Notes under the pieces: model-generated
What the model was told of the DNA's origin: nothing
The model's input: the letters and a program-made list of their open reading frames with translations, nothing else
Databases searched by the model: none
Origin: Variovorax paradoxus
Lineage (GTDB): Bacteria > Pseudomonadota > Gammaproteobacteria > Burkholderiales > Burkholderiaceae_C
Assembly (NCBI RefSeq): GCF_029919115.1
Contig: NZ_CP123990.1
Coordinates: forward strand, 5,420,501-5,484,500
DNA: 64,000 nucleotides
Direction of reading: 5' to 3'
Position numbers and translations under genes: made by a program
Shown here: positions 21,848 through 30,585 of the stretch, piece by piece
Position numbering within the stretch: the stretch's first letter is position 1
How the letters are laid out: each line of letters starts with the position of its first letter

Positions 21848-24800
21848 ACGCCGTTCTTCGCCCCCCCGCCGCAGCGGGCCTTATCGAATGCGTCATTCCG
21901 ACCACGGAATCGCAGCGCGAAGTCTGGCTCGGCGCAACGATGAGCACCGAAGCCTCGCTCTCGTACAACGAATCGGTGCTGCTGCGACTGCGCGGCTCGC
22001 TCGACCAGGATGCCATGGCGCGTGCCGTGGCCCGGCTCGTCGAGCGCCACCAGTCGCTGCGTTCCACCATCTCGCCCGACGGCACCTGCATGCTCGTCGG
22101 CCGGCCCCCCGAAGACCCGATGGTGCAGAAAGACCTGCGCGACCTCTCTGCGCAAGCACAGGCACAAGCGCTGAAGGCGGCCCATGACGCCGCCGTGTGC
22201 ACGCCCTTCTCCCTGGAGCAAGGCCCGCTGTTCCGGGCCGTGCTGTACCGCCTCGGCGACGCCGAGCACGAACTCGTCATGTCGGCGCACCACGTGGTCT
22301 GCGACGGCTGGTCGTGGGTGGTCATTACCGAGCAGCTCGGCCATCTGTATGCCGAGCAAACAGGCAATGGCCTGCGCCTGAAGGCGGCGCCGAGCTATGC
22401 GAGCTTTGCCGCGGAAGAAGCCGCCGAGGCCGCGCACCCCGACATGCAAGTGCATGTGGACTTCTGGCTGGAGCGCTTTCCCGGCGGAACCCTGCCCGTG
22501 ATCGAGCTTCCGCTCGACCACCTGCGCCCTGCTGCGCGCACCTTCAGCTCGCGGCGCGCAGAGCGCCTGCTCGACCGGCGCCTTGTGACCGCGCTGCGCT
22601 CCATGAGCGCAAAGACGGGCGCCAGCCTGTTCGCGGGCCTGCTCACCGGCCTGGTCGCCACGCTGCACCGCCTTACCGGGCAGGACGACATCGTGGTGGG
22701 CATTCCGGCATCGGGCCAGATTGCGCGCGACATGCCCGACCTGGTGGGCCACTGCGTCAACCTGCTGCCGCTGCGCCTTTCGGCGCACGGCCAGATGCGA
22801 TTCGATGCATTGCTGGGCGAATGCAGCACCGCCGTGCTCGACGCCTTCGACCACCAGGCGCTCACCTACGGCGCACTGCTCGGCAAGCTGGCGCTGCAGC
22901 GCGACCCAAGCCGCCTGCCGCTGGTGAGCGTGGTGTTCAACGTAGACCCCGACGTTGCCAGCAGCACGCAGGCCTTCACGGGCCTGGACGTCACGCAGGA
23001 CACCATTGCCCGCAAGTACGAGAACTTCGAACTCTTCCTGAACCTGCGTCCGCTCGACGGCGGCCTGCAGATCGAGGCGCAATACAACACGGACCTGTTC
23101 GACGAAGCCACCGTCCTGCGCTGGCTCGACATGTTCGAGTGCGTGCTCCGCTCGGCCGCGCGCAACCCGGGCGAGGCAGTCGGCCGTCTCGAAGTGCTCT
23201 CGCAAGAGGGTGCGCAAGAGCTCATGGCCTTGCAGCCGCCACCCACCGAGCTTGAAGGCGCGCCGCATGCGCTTGCACGTTTCCTGGAACGCGTGCCGCT
23301 GCAGCCCGACCGCCCCGCAGTGCGCGACGGCGCGCGCGTCTGCACCTATGCCGAACTCGATGCGCAGTCCAACCGGCTTGCGCGCGCGCTGCGCGAGCGC
23401 GGCGTTCGCCGCGGCCAGCACGTGGGCCTGTGCCTGGAGCGCAGCCTCGAGATGGTCATCTCGATGGTTGCCGTGCTGAAGGCAGGCGCCGCCTACGTGC
23501 CGCTCGACCCCGCATTTCCGCAAGCGCGGCTCGACCACTATGCCAAGGATGCAAGCCTCGCCCTGCTCCTGACCTCGTCCGACATTGCCGCCGCACCCCG
23601 CAGCTGGCACGCCGATGCAGGCGAACGCGTGTTCGAGATCGACCGCGACGGCACCTGGCAGCAGGGTTCCGGCGAGCCGCTGCCCGCGAGCGCTGACGAC
23701 GCCGGCCCGGACGATCCCGCCTATGTGATCTACACCTCGGGCTCCACGGGCCTGCCCAAGGGCGTTTCGGCGCGGCACGTCTCGGTGGCCAACCTGCTGC
23801 AGTGGATGCTCCGCAAATCCGGCATGCATGCCGACGACCGGATTGCCGCAGTGACCACGCTGTCGTTCGACATGGCGGTTCCGGACCTGCTGCTGCCGCT
23901 GGCCGTGGGCGCAGAGATCGTGATGGTGCAGCGCGACCTCGCCATGGACGGCGTGCGCCTGAGCAAGCTGCTGCAGGAAGAGCGCATCAACTTCCTGCAG
24001 GCCACGCCCGGCATGTGGCAGCTGCTGCTGGACGCCCAATGGCCGGGTGCACCGGGCTTCAGGGGCTGGATTGGCGGCGAGCCGCTGCGGCCGAGCTTTG
24101 CGCTTGCGCTGTGCGAGCGCCTCTCGGAGCTCTGGAACGGCTACGGCCCGACGGAAACCACGGTGTATTCCACCGCCTGGCTGGTCGACCCGAAGGCGGT
24201 TGCATCGCGCGGCGTGTCGATCGGCCACCCCGTCGACAACACCGAGATCTGGATTCTCGATGCCGACATGCAGCCCTGCCCCATCGGCGTGCCGGGAGAA
24301 ATCTGCATTGCGGGCGACGGCCTTTCGGAAGGCTACATCGACCGCCCCGAACTCACCGCAGAGCGCTTTGTCACCGCGCGCATCTTCGGCGCCGCCAAGC
24401 GCCTTTACCGCACCGGCGACCGGGGCCGCTGGCGCAACGACGGGCTGATCCAGCATCTGGGCCGGCTCGACTTTCAACTGAAGGTGCGCGGCTACCGCAT
24501 CGAGCCGGGCGAAATCGAGGCGCGCTGCTGCGAGGTGGCCGGCGTTTCGCGCTGCGTGGTGGTGGCGCGCGAAGACAGCCCGGGCGACGTTCGCCTGGTG
24601 GCCTACCTCGCGCTCACGCCCGGCGTCGAATTTGACCAGGACGTGCTCATGGCACACCTGCGCGAGCACTTGCCGGCCTTCATGCTGCCGCAGCATGTGG
24701 TGGCGCTGAAGGCGCTGCCCACGCTGCCCAACGGCAAGGTCGACCGCGTGTCGCTGCCGCCGCCGCAACAGGTCTCGCGCGACGAGGCACGGCGCGGCGC

Positions 24801-26847
24801 CGCACCGCGCACCGATGGCGAACGCAAGGTGCTCGAAACCATGGAAAAGGTACTGAGCCTGCCCGGCCTGGACATGCGGGACGACTTCTTTGCCATGGGC
24901 GGCCATTCGCTGCTGGCTTCGCGCCTGACCACGCTGCTGAGCCGCGAGTTCAAGATCACGCTGCCGCTGCGCTCGCTGTTCGAGGCGCCCACGGCTGAAA
25001 AGCTGGCCGCCGTGGTCGAGGGCCTGCAAAGCGCAGGCTCCCTTGTGCAGGCGCCGCTGCCCTGCCGCATCAGCCGCAAGACGGCGCCCCTCACGCCGTC
25101 GCAAGAGCGCATCCGGTTCATGGAAGAGCTGCATCCCGGCCGCTCGGTCTACAACGCGCCGGCCGCCCAGCGCCTGACCGGCAGCTTCGATGCGCAGCGC
25201 TTCGAGGCCGCGTTCAGGGAAATCATTCGCCGCCAGCCGGCCCTGCGCACCCGCATGGCCACCGACCCGCACACCGGTCAGCCGGTGCAGGCGATGTCGG
25301 AGGCGGTGGATTTCGAGTTGCCCTTCATCGACCTGCGCAACCTGCCGGCCGACCAGCGCGAAGCCGAACTCGCCGAGCGCATGCAAGAGCTTGCCGACCG
25401 GCCCATCGACATTCATCGGGCGCCCATGATGCATGCGGCGGTGTTCCAGCTCGACGAGCATGAGCACGTATTCGTGTTCGTGCCGCACCACCTCATCTGG
25501 GACGGCTGGTCCTTCGACTTGCTCCAGCGCGAACTCTCCGCCATCTACGACGCAGCGGAACGCGGACGCCCGCACGGCCTGCCCGCACTCACGACCACCC
25601 ACGGCGACTATGCCGAGTGGCAGGCGGGCTGGATGAACGAGCCGGGCTTCCAGGAGCAGCTCGATTTCTGGCTGAAGCGCTTTGCCGATGCGCCTATGCC
25701 GCGCCAGCCCAACACCGACATGCCGCGGCGCTCGGGCAAGAGCGGCCAGGGCGGCGCGCAGTGGATCCGTGTCGACCTGTCCACCACGCAGCAGCTGCGC
25801 AAGGCCGCCCGCGACATGGACGTGACGCTCAGCATGCTGACCTTCGGCATCTATGCGCTCACCATGAGCCGCGTCATCGGCTCGGAATCGATCGTCATCG
25901 CCAACCCGGTGCGCGGCCGCCAGCAGCCCGAGACCGAAGACGTGATGGGCTTCTTCAACAACGTGCTGCCGGTGTCGCTGCAGGTTGGCCTTGAGCAGCC
26001 GCTCTCGGAATTCATGCGCTACGTGAAGCGCGAGCTGCTGTCGATCATGAACTACCAGCAGGTGCCCTTCGAGCGCCTGATGGCGGAGCCCGCGCTCGGT
26101 GCCCGCATTCGGGCAGTCGGCCCCTACCAGGCGATGTTCTCCTTTCAGGACGCACGCGACCGTGCGCGGCGGCTGGGCAGCCTGCAGACCCGCCAGCTTC
26201 ACCTGATGCAGCACGGCGCAACCGACGACATCGGCGTGTGGCTGATGGACAAGCCGCACGGCCTGGAAGGCGCGCTCATCTACAACGCAGACATCTACCT
26301 GCGCGAAACCGGTGCGCACCTGCGCGACCGCTACCTGGAGCTGCTGCAAAGGGCGGCGGACCATCCCGAAGCCACGCTGGCCGAACTCTCCAGGGAAGAA
26401 GGCTCGGCAAGCGCCGTGTACCTGCGCAAGCTTGCAGCGGCCGATCCGCACAAGGCTGCGGCACCGGCCAACGGCACAGCCGCGGCGCCGAAGGCGGACG
26501 ACACCCTGTTGAACCCCGAGCACGCCCGGCTAGCGCAGATCTGGGCTTCGGTGATCGGGATCGACGTCAACGACATCCGCCCGACCGACAACTTCTTCGA
26601 CCTTGGCGGCGATTCGCTGCTCGTGCTGCGGGCGCTCCAGCAGACCGAGCAGACGCTGGGCTACCGCGTGCAGTCGCGCCGCTACCTGTTCGAAAACCTC
26701 GGCCAGATCGCCGCGTCCGCCCGCGAAGCCCACGACACCGCCGACCTCACGGAACTCGCGCCGCTGGCCATGGGCAACCTCAAGGCCGGCGCGCGCAGCG
26801 AGGGCCTCTTGAGCCGCACCTTCGGCGGCTGGCTGCGCAAGGAGTGA
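21844..26847 (+). CDS. Nonribosomal peptide synthetase: C-A-PCP-C-PCP
   Basis: This 1667-residue synthetase follows by ATGA overlap. The first condensation domain has HHVVCDG at residues 149-155. The adenylation domain shows YTSGSTG near 630 and NGYGPTETT. Its pocket reads about DMPQWGGVYK by eye, which I cannot assign. Carrier Ser1022 lies in GGHSL. A second condensation domain has an intact HHLIWDG from 1215, and a final carrier has Ser1591 in GGDSL. The second condensation/carrier pair has no adenylation domain, and there is no thioesterase or reductase at the end, so release must occur in trans or by the terminal condensation domain. It extends the beta-amino acyl chain made by the previous protein. 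Confidence 0.95.
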   Translation: MNAVLRPPAAAGLIECVIPTTESQREVWLGATMSTEASLSYNESVLLRLRGSLDQDAMARAVARLVERHQSLRSTISPDGTCMLVGRPPEDPMVQKDLRDLSAQAQAQALKAAHDAAVCTPFSLEQGPLFRAVLYRLGDAEHELVMSAHHVVCDGWSWVVITEQLGHLYAEQTGNGLRLKAAPSYASFAAEEAAEAAHPDMQVHVDFWLERFPGGTLPVIELPLDHLRPAARTFSSRRAERLLDRRLVTALRSMSAKTGASLFAGLLTGLVATLHRLTGQDDIVVGIPASGQIARDMPDLVGHCVNLLPLRLSAHGQMRFDALLGECSTAVLDAFDHQALTYGALLGKLALQRDPSRLPLVSVVFNVDPDVASSTQAFTGLDVTQDTIARKYENFELFLNLRPLDGGLQIEAQYNTDLFDEATVLRWLDMFECVLRSAARNPGEAVGRLEVLSQEGAQELMALQPPPTELEGAPHALARFLERVPLQPDRPAVRDGARVCTYAELDAQSNRLARALRERGVRRGQHVGLCLERSLEMVISMVAVLKAGAAYVPLDPAFPQARLDHYAKDASLALLLTSSDIAAAPRSWHADAGERVFEIDRDGTWQQGSGEPLPASADDAGPDDPAYVIYTSGSTGLPKGVSARHVSVANLLQWMLRKSGMHADDRIAAVTTLSFDMAVPDLLLPLAVGAEIVMVQRDLAMDGVRLSKLLQEERINFLQATPGMWQLLLDAQWPGAPGFRGWIGGEPLRPSFALALCERLSELWNGYGPTETTVYSTAWLVDPKAVASRGVSIGHPVDNTEIWILDADMQPCPIGVPGEICIAGDGLSEGYIDRPELTAERFVTARIFGAAKRLYRTGDRGRWRNDGLIQHLGRLDFQLKVRGYRIEPGEIEARCCEVAGVSRCVVVAREDSPGDVRLVAYLALTPGVEFDQDVLMAHLREHLPAFMLPQHVVALKALPTLPNGKVDRVSLPPPQQVSRDEARRGAAPRTDGERKVLETMEKVLSLPGLDMRDDFFAMGGHSLLASRLTTLLSREFKITLPLRSLFEAPTAEKLAAVVEGLQSAGSLVQAPLPCRISRKTAPLTPSQERIRFMEELHPGRSVYNAPAAQRLTGSFDAQRFEAAFREIIRRQPALRTRMATDPHTGQPVQAMSEAVDFELPFIDLRNLPADQREAELAERMQELADRPIDIHRAPMMHAAVFQLDEHEHVFVFVPHHLIWDGWSFDLLQRELSAIYDAAERGRPHGLPALTTTHGDYAEWQAGWMNEPGFQEQLDFWLKRFADAPMPRQPNTDMPRRSGKSGQGGAQWIRVDLSTTQQLRKAARDMDVTLSMLTFGIYALTMSRVIGSESIVIANPVRGRQQPETEDVMGFFNNVLPVSLQVGLEQPLSEFMRYVKRELLSIMNYQQVPFERLMAEPALGARIRAVGPYQAMFSFQDARDRARRLGSLQTRQLHLMQHGATDDIGVWLMDKPHGLEGALIYNADIYLRETGAHLRDRYLELLQRAADHPEATLAELSREEGSASAVYLRKLAAADPHKAAAPANGTAAAPKADDTLLNPEHARLAQIWASVIGIDVNDIRPTDNFFDLGGDSLLVLRALQQTEQTLGYRVQSRRYLFENLGQIAASAREAHDTADLTELAPLAMGNLKAGARSEGLLSRTFGGWLRKE

Positions 26848-26853
26848 ACGACC

Positions 26854-27570
26854 ATGGGACACGCGGCCTTCAACCTTTCTTCCGTCGACGCGCCGGTTTG
26901 CCGGTATCTCGACCTGGACGACTGCGCCGGTCCCGGGGCGGCACTGATCCTGTCGAAGGATGAACGCACGCGCGCCGGGCAGTTTCGCTTCGCTGTCGAT
27001 CGGCAGCGCTTCGTGGCTGCGCATGCAGCACTGCGCTACGCATTGGCCGAGCAGACCGGCCAGCGCGCCGACGCGCTGCGCTTTACCCATAGCGCGTTCG
27101 GCAAGCCTTCGCTGCTGGGCTGGCCGCGGGTTCATTTCTCGCTGAGCCACAGCCAGGGGCTGGGCCTGATTGCCATCGGCGAGCGCGGCCCGCTGGGCGT
27201 GGACGTGGAACAGCTGCGCGCCGTGCCCGATGCACTGGCGCTTGCCGCAACGCATTTCACGCGGCTGGAGAACGAAGCACTGCGCGCCCTGCCCGCCCAC
27301 GAGCGCGACCAGGCCTTTCTCACCTGCTGGACCCGCAAGGAGGCCTGCCTCAAGGCGATCGGCCTGGGACTGATCGTGCCGCCGGACCGCTTCGAAGTGG
27401 GCTTGGCGGCGGACTGCCGCAGCGTCGAGGTGCCCGTGGCCGGCCGGATCTTGTGGCTTGTGCTGCAGTCCGCGCCTTCGCGCATCGACAGCGTGGGATC
27501 GATCGCCGAGTGGCGGCAGACCCACACCCGCGTCAGCGCGCCGCGCGGCGCAACGGAGAGCTTTGCATGA
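26854..27570 (+). CDS. Sfp-type 4'-phosphopantetheinyl transferase
   Basis: This 238-residue enzyme should transfer phosphopantetheine from coenzyme A to the four carrier-protein serines of the two preceding synthases. Family motifs are in place: FSLSHS, the Mg-binding GVDVEQ, and WTRKEACLKAIG. The gene starts six bases after the synthetase stop and its own stop overlaps the next ATG, so it is embedded in the array. A dedicated transferase supports the view that the assembly line is functional. Confidence 0.93.
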   Translation: MGHAAFNLSSVDAPVCRYLDLDDCAGPGAALILSKDERTRAGQFRFAVDRQRFVAAHAALRYALAEQTGQRADALRFTHSAFGKPSLLGWPRVHFSLSHSQGLGLIAIGERGPLGVDVEQLRAVPDALALAATHFTRLENEALRALPAHERDQAFLTCWTRKEACLKAIGLGLIVPPDRFEVGLAADCRSVEVPVAGRILWLVLQSAPSRIDSVGSIAEWRQTHTRVSAPRGATESFA

Positions 27571-28388
27571 CGACTCCCTATCCATTCCTGTTCGGGCCCG
27601 CATCGCGTCAGATCTTCGGGCTGTTTCACGCTGCCGAAGACGCGCAGCCCGGAAACACCGCAGTGCTCATCTGTCCGCCTTTCGGGCAGGAAGGCATGCG
27701 CACGCACCGCTTCTTCAAGGTGCTGTCCGAGCGCCTGGCGCGTGCGGGCATTGCGACCTTGCGTTTCGACTTCTATGGCACCGGCGATTCACCGGGCGAC
27801 GAGGACGACGGCGAGCTCGAGGGCTGGCGGCGCGACCTGTGCACGGCACATGAAGAACTGCGCCGGCGGGCACCGGCAAGCCGCATCGTGTGGGTGGGCG
27901 CGCGGCTCGGCGCCACCCTTGCCGTGCTGGCCGCACGCAACGGGCGCTGCGATCCGGCGCGCCTGGTGTTGTGGGAGCCGGTGATCGACGGACGCCGCTA
28001 TGCGCGCCTGCTGCGTGAAGAGCATGTGGCGGCCATCGACACGACCTTCTGCATTCCAGACCTGGCCTGGCGCCGGAGCCTTTCGCGCGAGCCCGGCGCC
28101 ATGCCCGAGGAAGCGCTGGGCACATCGCTTTCGCCAACGCTGCGCACGCAGCTGGCCGCGCTCACGCCCGAATCGCTCCCGCTCACGGCCCTGCACGAGA
28201 CGCTGGTGCTCACAGGCCCCGACGACGAGCAGACGGCGCAGTGGGCGGCCGAGCAGCAGTCGCGCTACATGCCGGTGCGCCTTGCCTACTTTCAGCACCG
28301 GCTCGACTGGACCTCCGACCCTTACCCCAACAGCGCCATGGTTCCGGCCGATGCGCTCCACCGCCTGCAGGGTGCCCTTCATGAATGA
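27567..28388 (+). CDS. Alpha/beta-hydrolase-fold protein lacking the nucleophile serine
   Basis: This 273-residue protein has the beginning of an alpha/beta hydrolase (PPFGQEGMRTHRF, then LRFDFYGTGDSPG) and resembles hydrolases associated with exosortase/exopolysaccharide loci. At the nucleophile elbow the sequence is WVGARLGATLA, so the expected G-x-S-x-G serine is arginine. No obvious Asp-His pair is seen near the C-terminus. It may be a non-catalytic binding protein or use other residues. It overlaps both neighbours (ATGA before, 8 bp after). A role in releasing or handing over the peptide is inference. Confidence 0.75.
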   Translation: MTTPYPFLFGPASRQIFGLFHAAEDAQPGNTAVLICPPFGQEGMRTHRFFKVLSERLARAGIATLRFDFYGTGDSPGDEDDGELEGWRRDLCTAHEELRRRAPASRIVWVGARLGATLAVLAARNGRCDPARLVLWEPVIDGRRYARLLREEHVAAIDTTFCIPDLAWRRSLSREPGAMPEEALGTSLSPTLRTQLAALTPESLPLTALHETLVLTGPDDEQTAQWAAEQQSRYMPVRLAYFQHRLDWTSDPYPNSAMVPADALHRLQGALHE

Positions 28389-29307
28389 CATGACCCAAAC
28401 CCCGGTCCGGTTCGGCCCCGGAAACGCGCTGGTCGGCACCGTCACCAACCCCGCACACCAGGTGCCGGCTACCGCCGCATGCCTGATGTTCAACATGGGC
28501 GCCAACCACCGCGTGGGGCCGCGCCGCATCAACGTCAAGCTGGCGCATGTGCTGGCCGAGCGGGGGGTGAGCAGCCTGCGCTTCGACCTTGGCGGCGTGG
28601 GCGACAGCGACGCGTCCGACTTCTCGAGCGACCTGCACACCCGCGCTCTGCACGACCTGCAGGCGGGCATGGACCTGCTCGAAAAGACGCAGGGCATCCG
28701 GCAGTTCGTGATCGTGGCCATGTGCTCGGGCGTGGAACACGCCATGTCGGTGGCCGAGGCAGACCCGCGCGTGGTGGCCGTTTCGCTCTTCGACGGATTC
28801 GCTTTTCCGGAACGGCGCTCCCGCTGGGAGCGCACGGTGCGGCGTGCCATTGCGGCGCCCGCGCACCCGGCGTTCGCGGGCAAGGCCAAGCGCTGGCTCC
28901 AGCGGCATTTTCTGCGCAGCCATTCGACAAAGGCGCTGCCAGGCTTCTTCACCGAGAGAAAGCCGGCAGAAGTGAACGCCGTGTGGTTCGGCGCGGCCAT
29001 GAAGCGCCTGGTCGAACGCAAGGTGGCGGTGCAGCTGCTGTATTCGGGCTCGCTGCACGTTTCCGACCGCGACCGCGACCAGCTCGGCCCGTTCCGCCGC
29101 GAGCCGTTCGCGCAAGCCCTCCAGTACGAGTTCATGCGCGAGCTCGACCACACCTTCTGTACCGCAAAAGGGCAGCAGCTGTTTCTGCAGTCGGTCGGCG
29201 ACTGGGTGGTCGCATGCGCCTTCGGTGCGGGCGCGGAGCGCCGTACCACCAGCCCCGCCCCGCTCGCCGCAGAGCTCCCCCTGCGCGGCGCCTACGTGCC
29301 GCAGTGA
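28381..29307 (+). CDS. Alpha/beta-hydrolase-fold protein, cysteine at the nucleophile elbow
   Basis: The 308-residue product belongs to the same broad group as its upstream neighbour. It begins with a MGANHRVGPRR segment and LRFDLGGVGDSD. The elbow reads VAMCSGVEHA, so a cysteine occupies the position of the usual serine, and DHTF near residue 257 could provide the catalytic histidine. A Cys-His enzyme acting as a thioesterase or acyltransferase is possible. The partner gene has no nucleophile, so the two may work as a pair. No exosortase gene is present in the window. Confidence 0.75.
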   Translation: MNDMTQTPVRFGPGNALVGTVTNPAHQVPATAACLMFNMGANHRVGPRRINVKLAHVLAERGVSSLRFDLGGVGDSDASDFSSDLHTRALHDLQAGMDLLEKTQGIRQFVIVAMCSGVEHAMSVAEADPRVVAVSLFDGFAFPERRSRWERTVRRAIAAPAHPAFAGKAKRWLQRHFLRSHSTKALPGFFTERKPAEVNAVWFGAAMKRLVERKVAVQLLYSGSLHVSDRDRDQLGPFRREPFAQALQYEFMRELDHTFCTAKGQQLFLQSVGDWVVACAFGAGAERRTTSPAPLAAELPLRGAYVPQ

Positions 29308-29354
29308 CCCGGTTTCAGGACTTCCAGGATCCCCCACGAGCAAAGGACCATCCC

Positions 29355-30545
29355 ATGGCACACCCCGACTCAGCCAGTTCCCCGCGCAGTGCAACCGTTG
29401 CGTGCGCGTCCGTCCAAGCCTCTGCCAGCGCGCGCATCCGACGCCGCATGGGCACGGTGGCCGCGCTCGTGCTGCCGCTGTGCCTGGGCGGCTGCGGGAT
29501 TCCAGGCTTCAGCAACCCTGACAGCGGCGGCTGGAGCGCGTCTCGCGCAGAGGGCGAACCCAAGATCGTCCCGATCACGCCCGAGCTGATCCGCACACGC
29601 GCCGCCCAAGAGCCGCAAGGCGTTCCGGCCGACGTGCGGCAGCTCTTCGGGAAGGCCCCCGCCTACACCATCGCACCGGGCGACGTGATCGGCATCGTGG
29701 TGTACCGGCACCCGGAACTCATGCCCAACGCGGGCGCGGTCATCTCGCAGCAGTCGGACCCGACAGGCGTGAGCGTGGCCCCCGGCTTCATCGTCGACGG
29801 CGCGGGCGAGATCACGTTTCCGTACATCGGGCGCACAAAGATCGAGGGCATGACGGAGAGCGCCGCCTCCGACTTCATCACGCGGAAGATTTCTCCCTTC
29901 GTGAAAGACCCGCTGGTGAGCGTGCGGATCCAGTCGTTCCGCAGCCGCCGCGTGTACGTCGAAGGCGAGGTTCGCACCCCGGGCCTGCAGATCTTCACCG
30001 ACGTGCCGATGACGCTTGCGGAGGCGATCAACCGCGCCGGCAGCGTTACCACCGCCGCCGACCGCTCGCGCGTGACCCTCACGCGCGGCGAACGCACCAT
30101 GACCATCGACCTGCCGCTGCTGCAGCGCTACGGCTTCGATGCAAGCCGCATCCCGCTGCAGAACGGCGACATCGTGAACGTGGGCACCCGCGAGGACAGC
30201 CGCGTGTACGTGATGGGCGAGATCCGCAACCCGTCGGCCCTCCTGATGCGCAACGGCCGCCTGAGCCTGAACGAGGCCCTGGGCGACGCGGGAGGCCCCG
30301 ACCTGCTGACCTCTTCGCCGGGCCAGATCTACGTGGTGCGCAACTCGCGCGGCGACGTGCCCGAGGTGTACCACCTGGACGCGAAGAACCCCGTGGCACT
30401 GGCCCTTGCCGATCGCTTCGAGCTGCGGCCGCGCGACGTGGTCTACATCGATCCCGTGCCGCTGGTGCGTTGGAACCGGGTCATCAGCCTGATTCTTCCC
30501 GCCGCGCAAGTCGTGAACCTCGGCGGCACGGCCAGCCGCCGCTGA
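29355..30545 (+). CDS. Polysaccharide export lipoprotein (OPX/Wza family)
   Basis: This 396-residue outer-membrane export protein would form the translocation channel for the polysaccharide. A polysaccharide-export domain begins around residue 100 (YTIAPGDVIGIVVYRHPEL, then ITFPYIGRTKIEG) and SLBB-type repeats follow (RVYVEGEVRTPG and RVYVMGEIRNPS). From the ATG at 29355 the hydrophobic lipobox region (LPLCLGGC) lies unusually far in. An internal ATG 31 codons later would give a normal lipoprotein signal, so the start may be 29448. It opens the exopolysaccharide half of the array, 47 bp after the hydrolases. Confidence 0.9.
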   Translation: MAHPDSASSPRSATVACASVQASASARIRRRMGTVAALVLPLCLGGCGIPGFSNPDSGGWSASRAEGEPKIVPITPELIRTRAAQEPQGVPADVRQLFGKAPAYTIAPGDVIGIVVYRHPELMPNAGAVISQQSDPTGVSVAPGFIVDGAGEITFPYIGRTKIEGMTESAASDFITRKISPFVKDPLVSVRIQSFRSRRVYVEGEVRTPGLQIFTDVPMTLAEAINRAGSVTTAADRSRVTLTRGERTMTIDLPLLQRYGFDASRIPLQNGDIVNVGTREDSRVYVMGEIRNPSALLMRNGRLSLNEALGDAGGPDLLTSSPGQIYVVRNSRGDVPEVYHLDAKNPVALALADRFELRPRDVVYIDPVPLVRWNRVISLILPAAQVVNLGGTASRR

Positions 30546-30585
30546 ACCCTCCCTCCCCGTCCAGGCAACCCAAAAAGGTGATCTC

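Noticed and set aside
21721..26523. 1600-residue minus-strand open frame
   Set aside because: It is antisense to the second NRPS, whose condensation, adenylation and carrier motifs are all on the plus strand. High GC content keeps the reverse frame free of stops.
14411..29307. Siderophore biosynthesis cluster
   Set aside because: No TonB receptor, siderophore esterase, hydroxamate or catecholate biosynthesis gene is adjacent; the flanking genes are for polysaccharide export.
27567..29307. Part of a PEP-CTERM/exosortase locus
   Set aside because: The two hydrolase-fold proteins resemble exosortase-associated ones, but no exosortase, PEP-CTERM protein or characteristic kinase/regulator pair is present.
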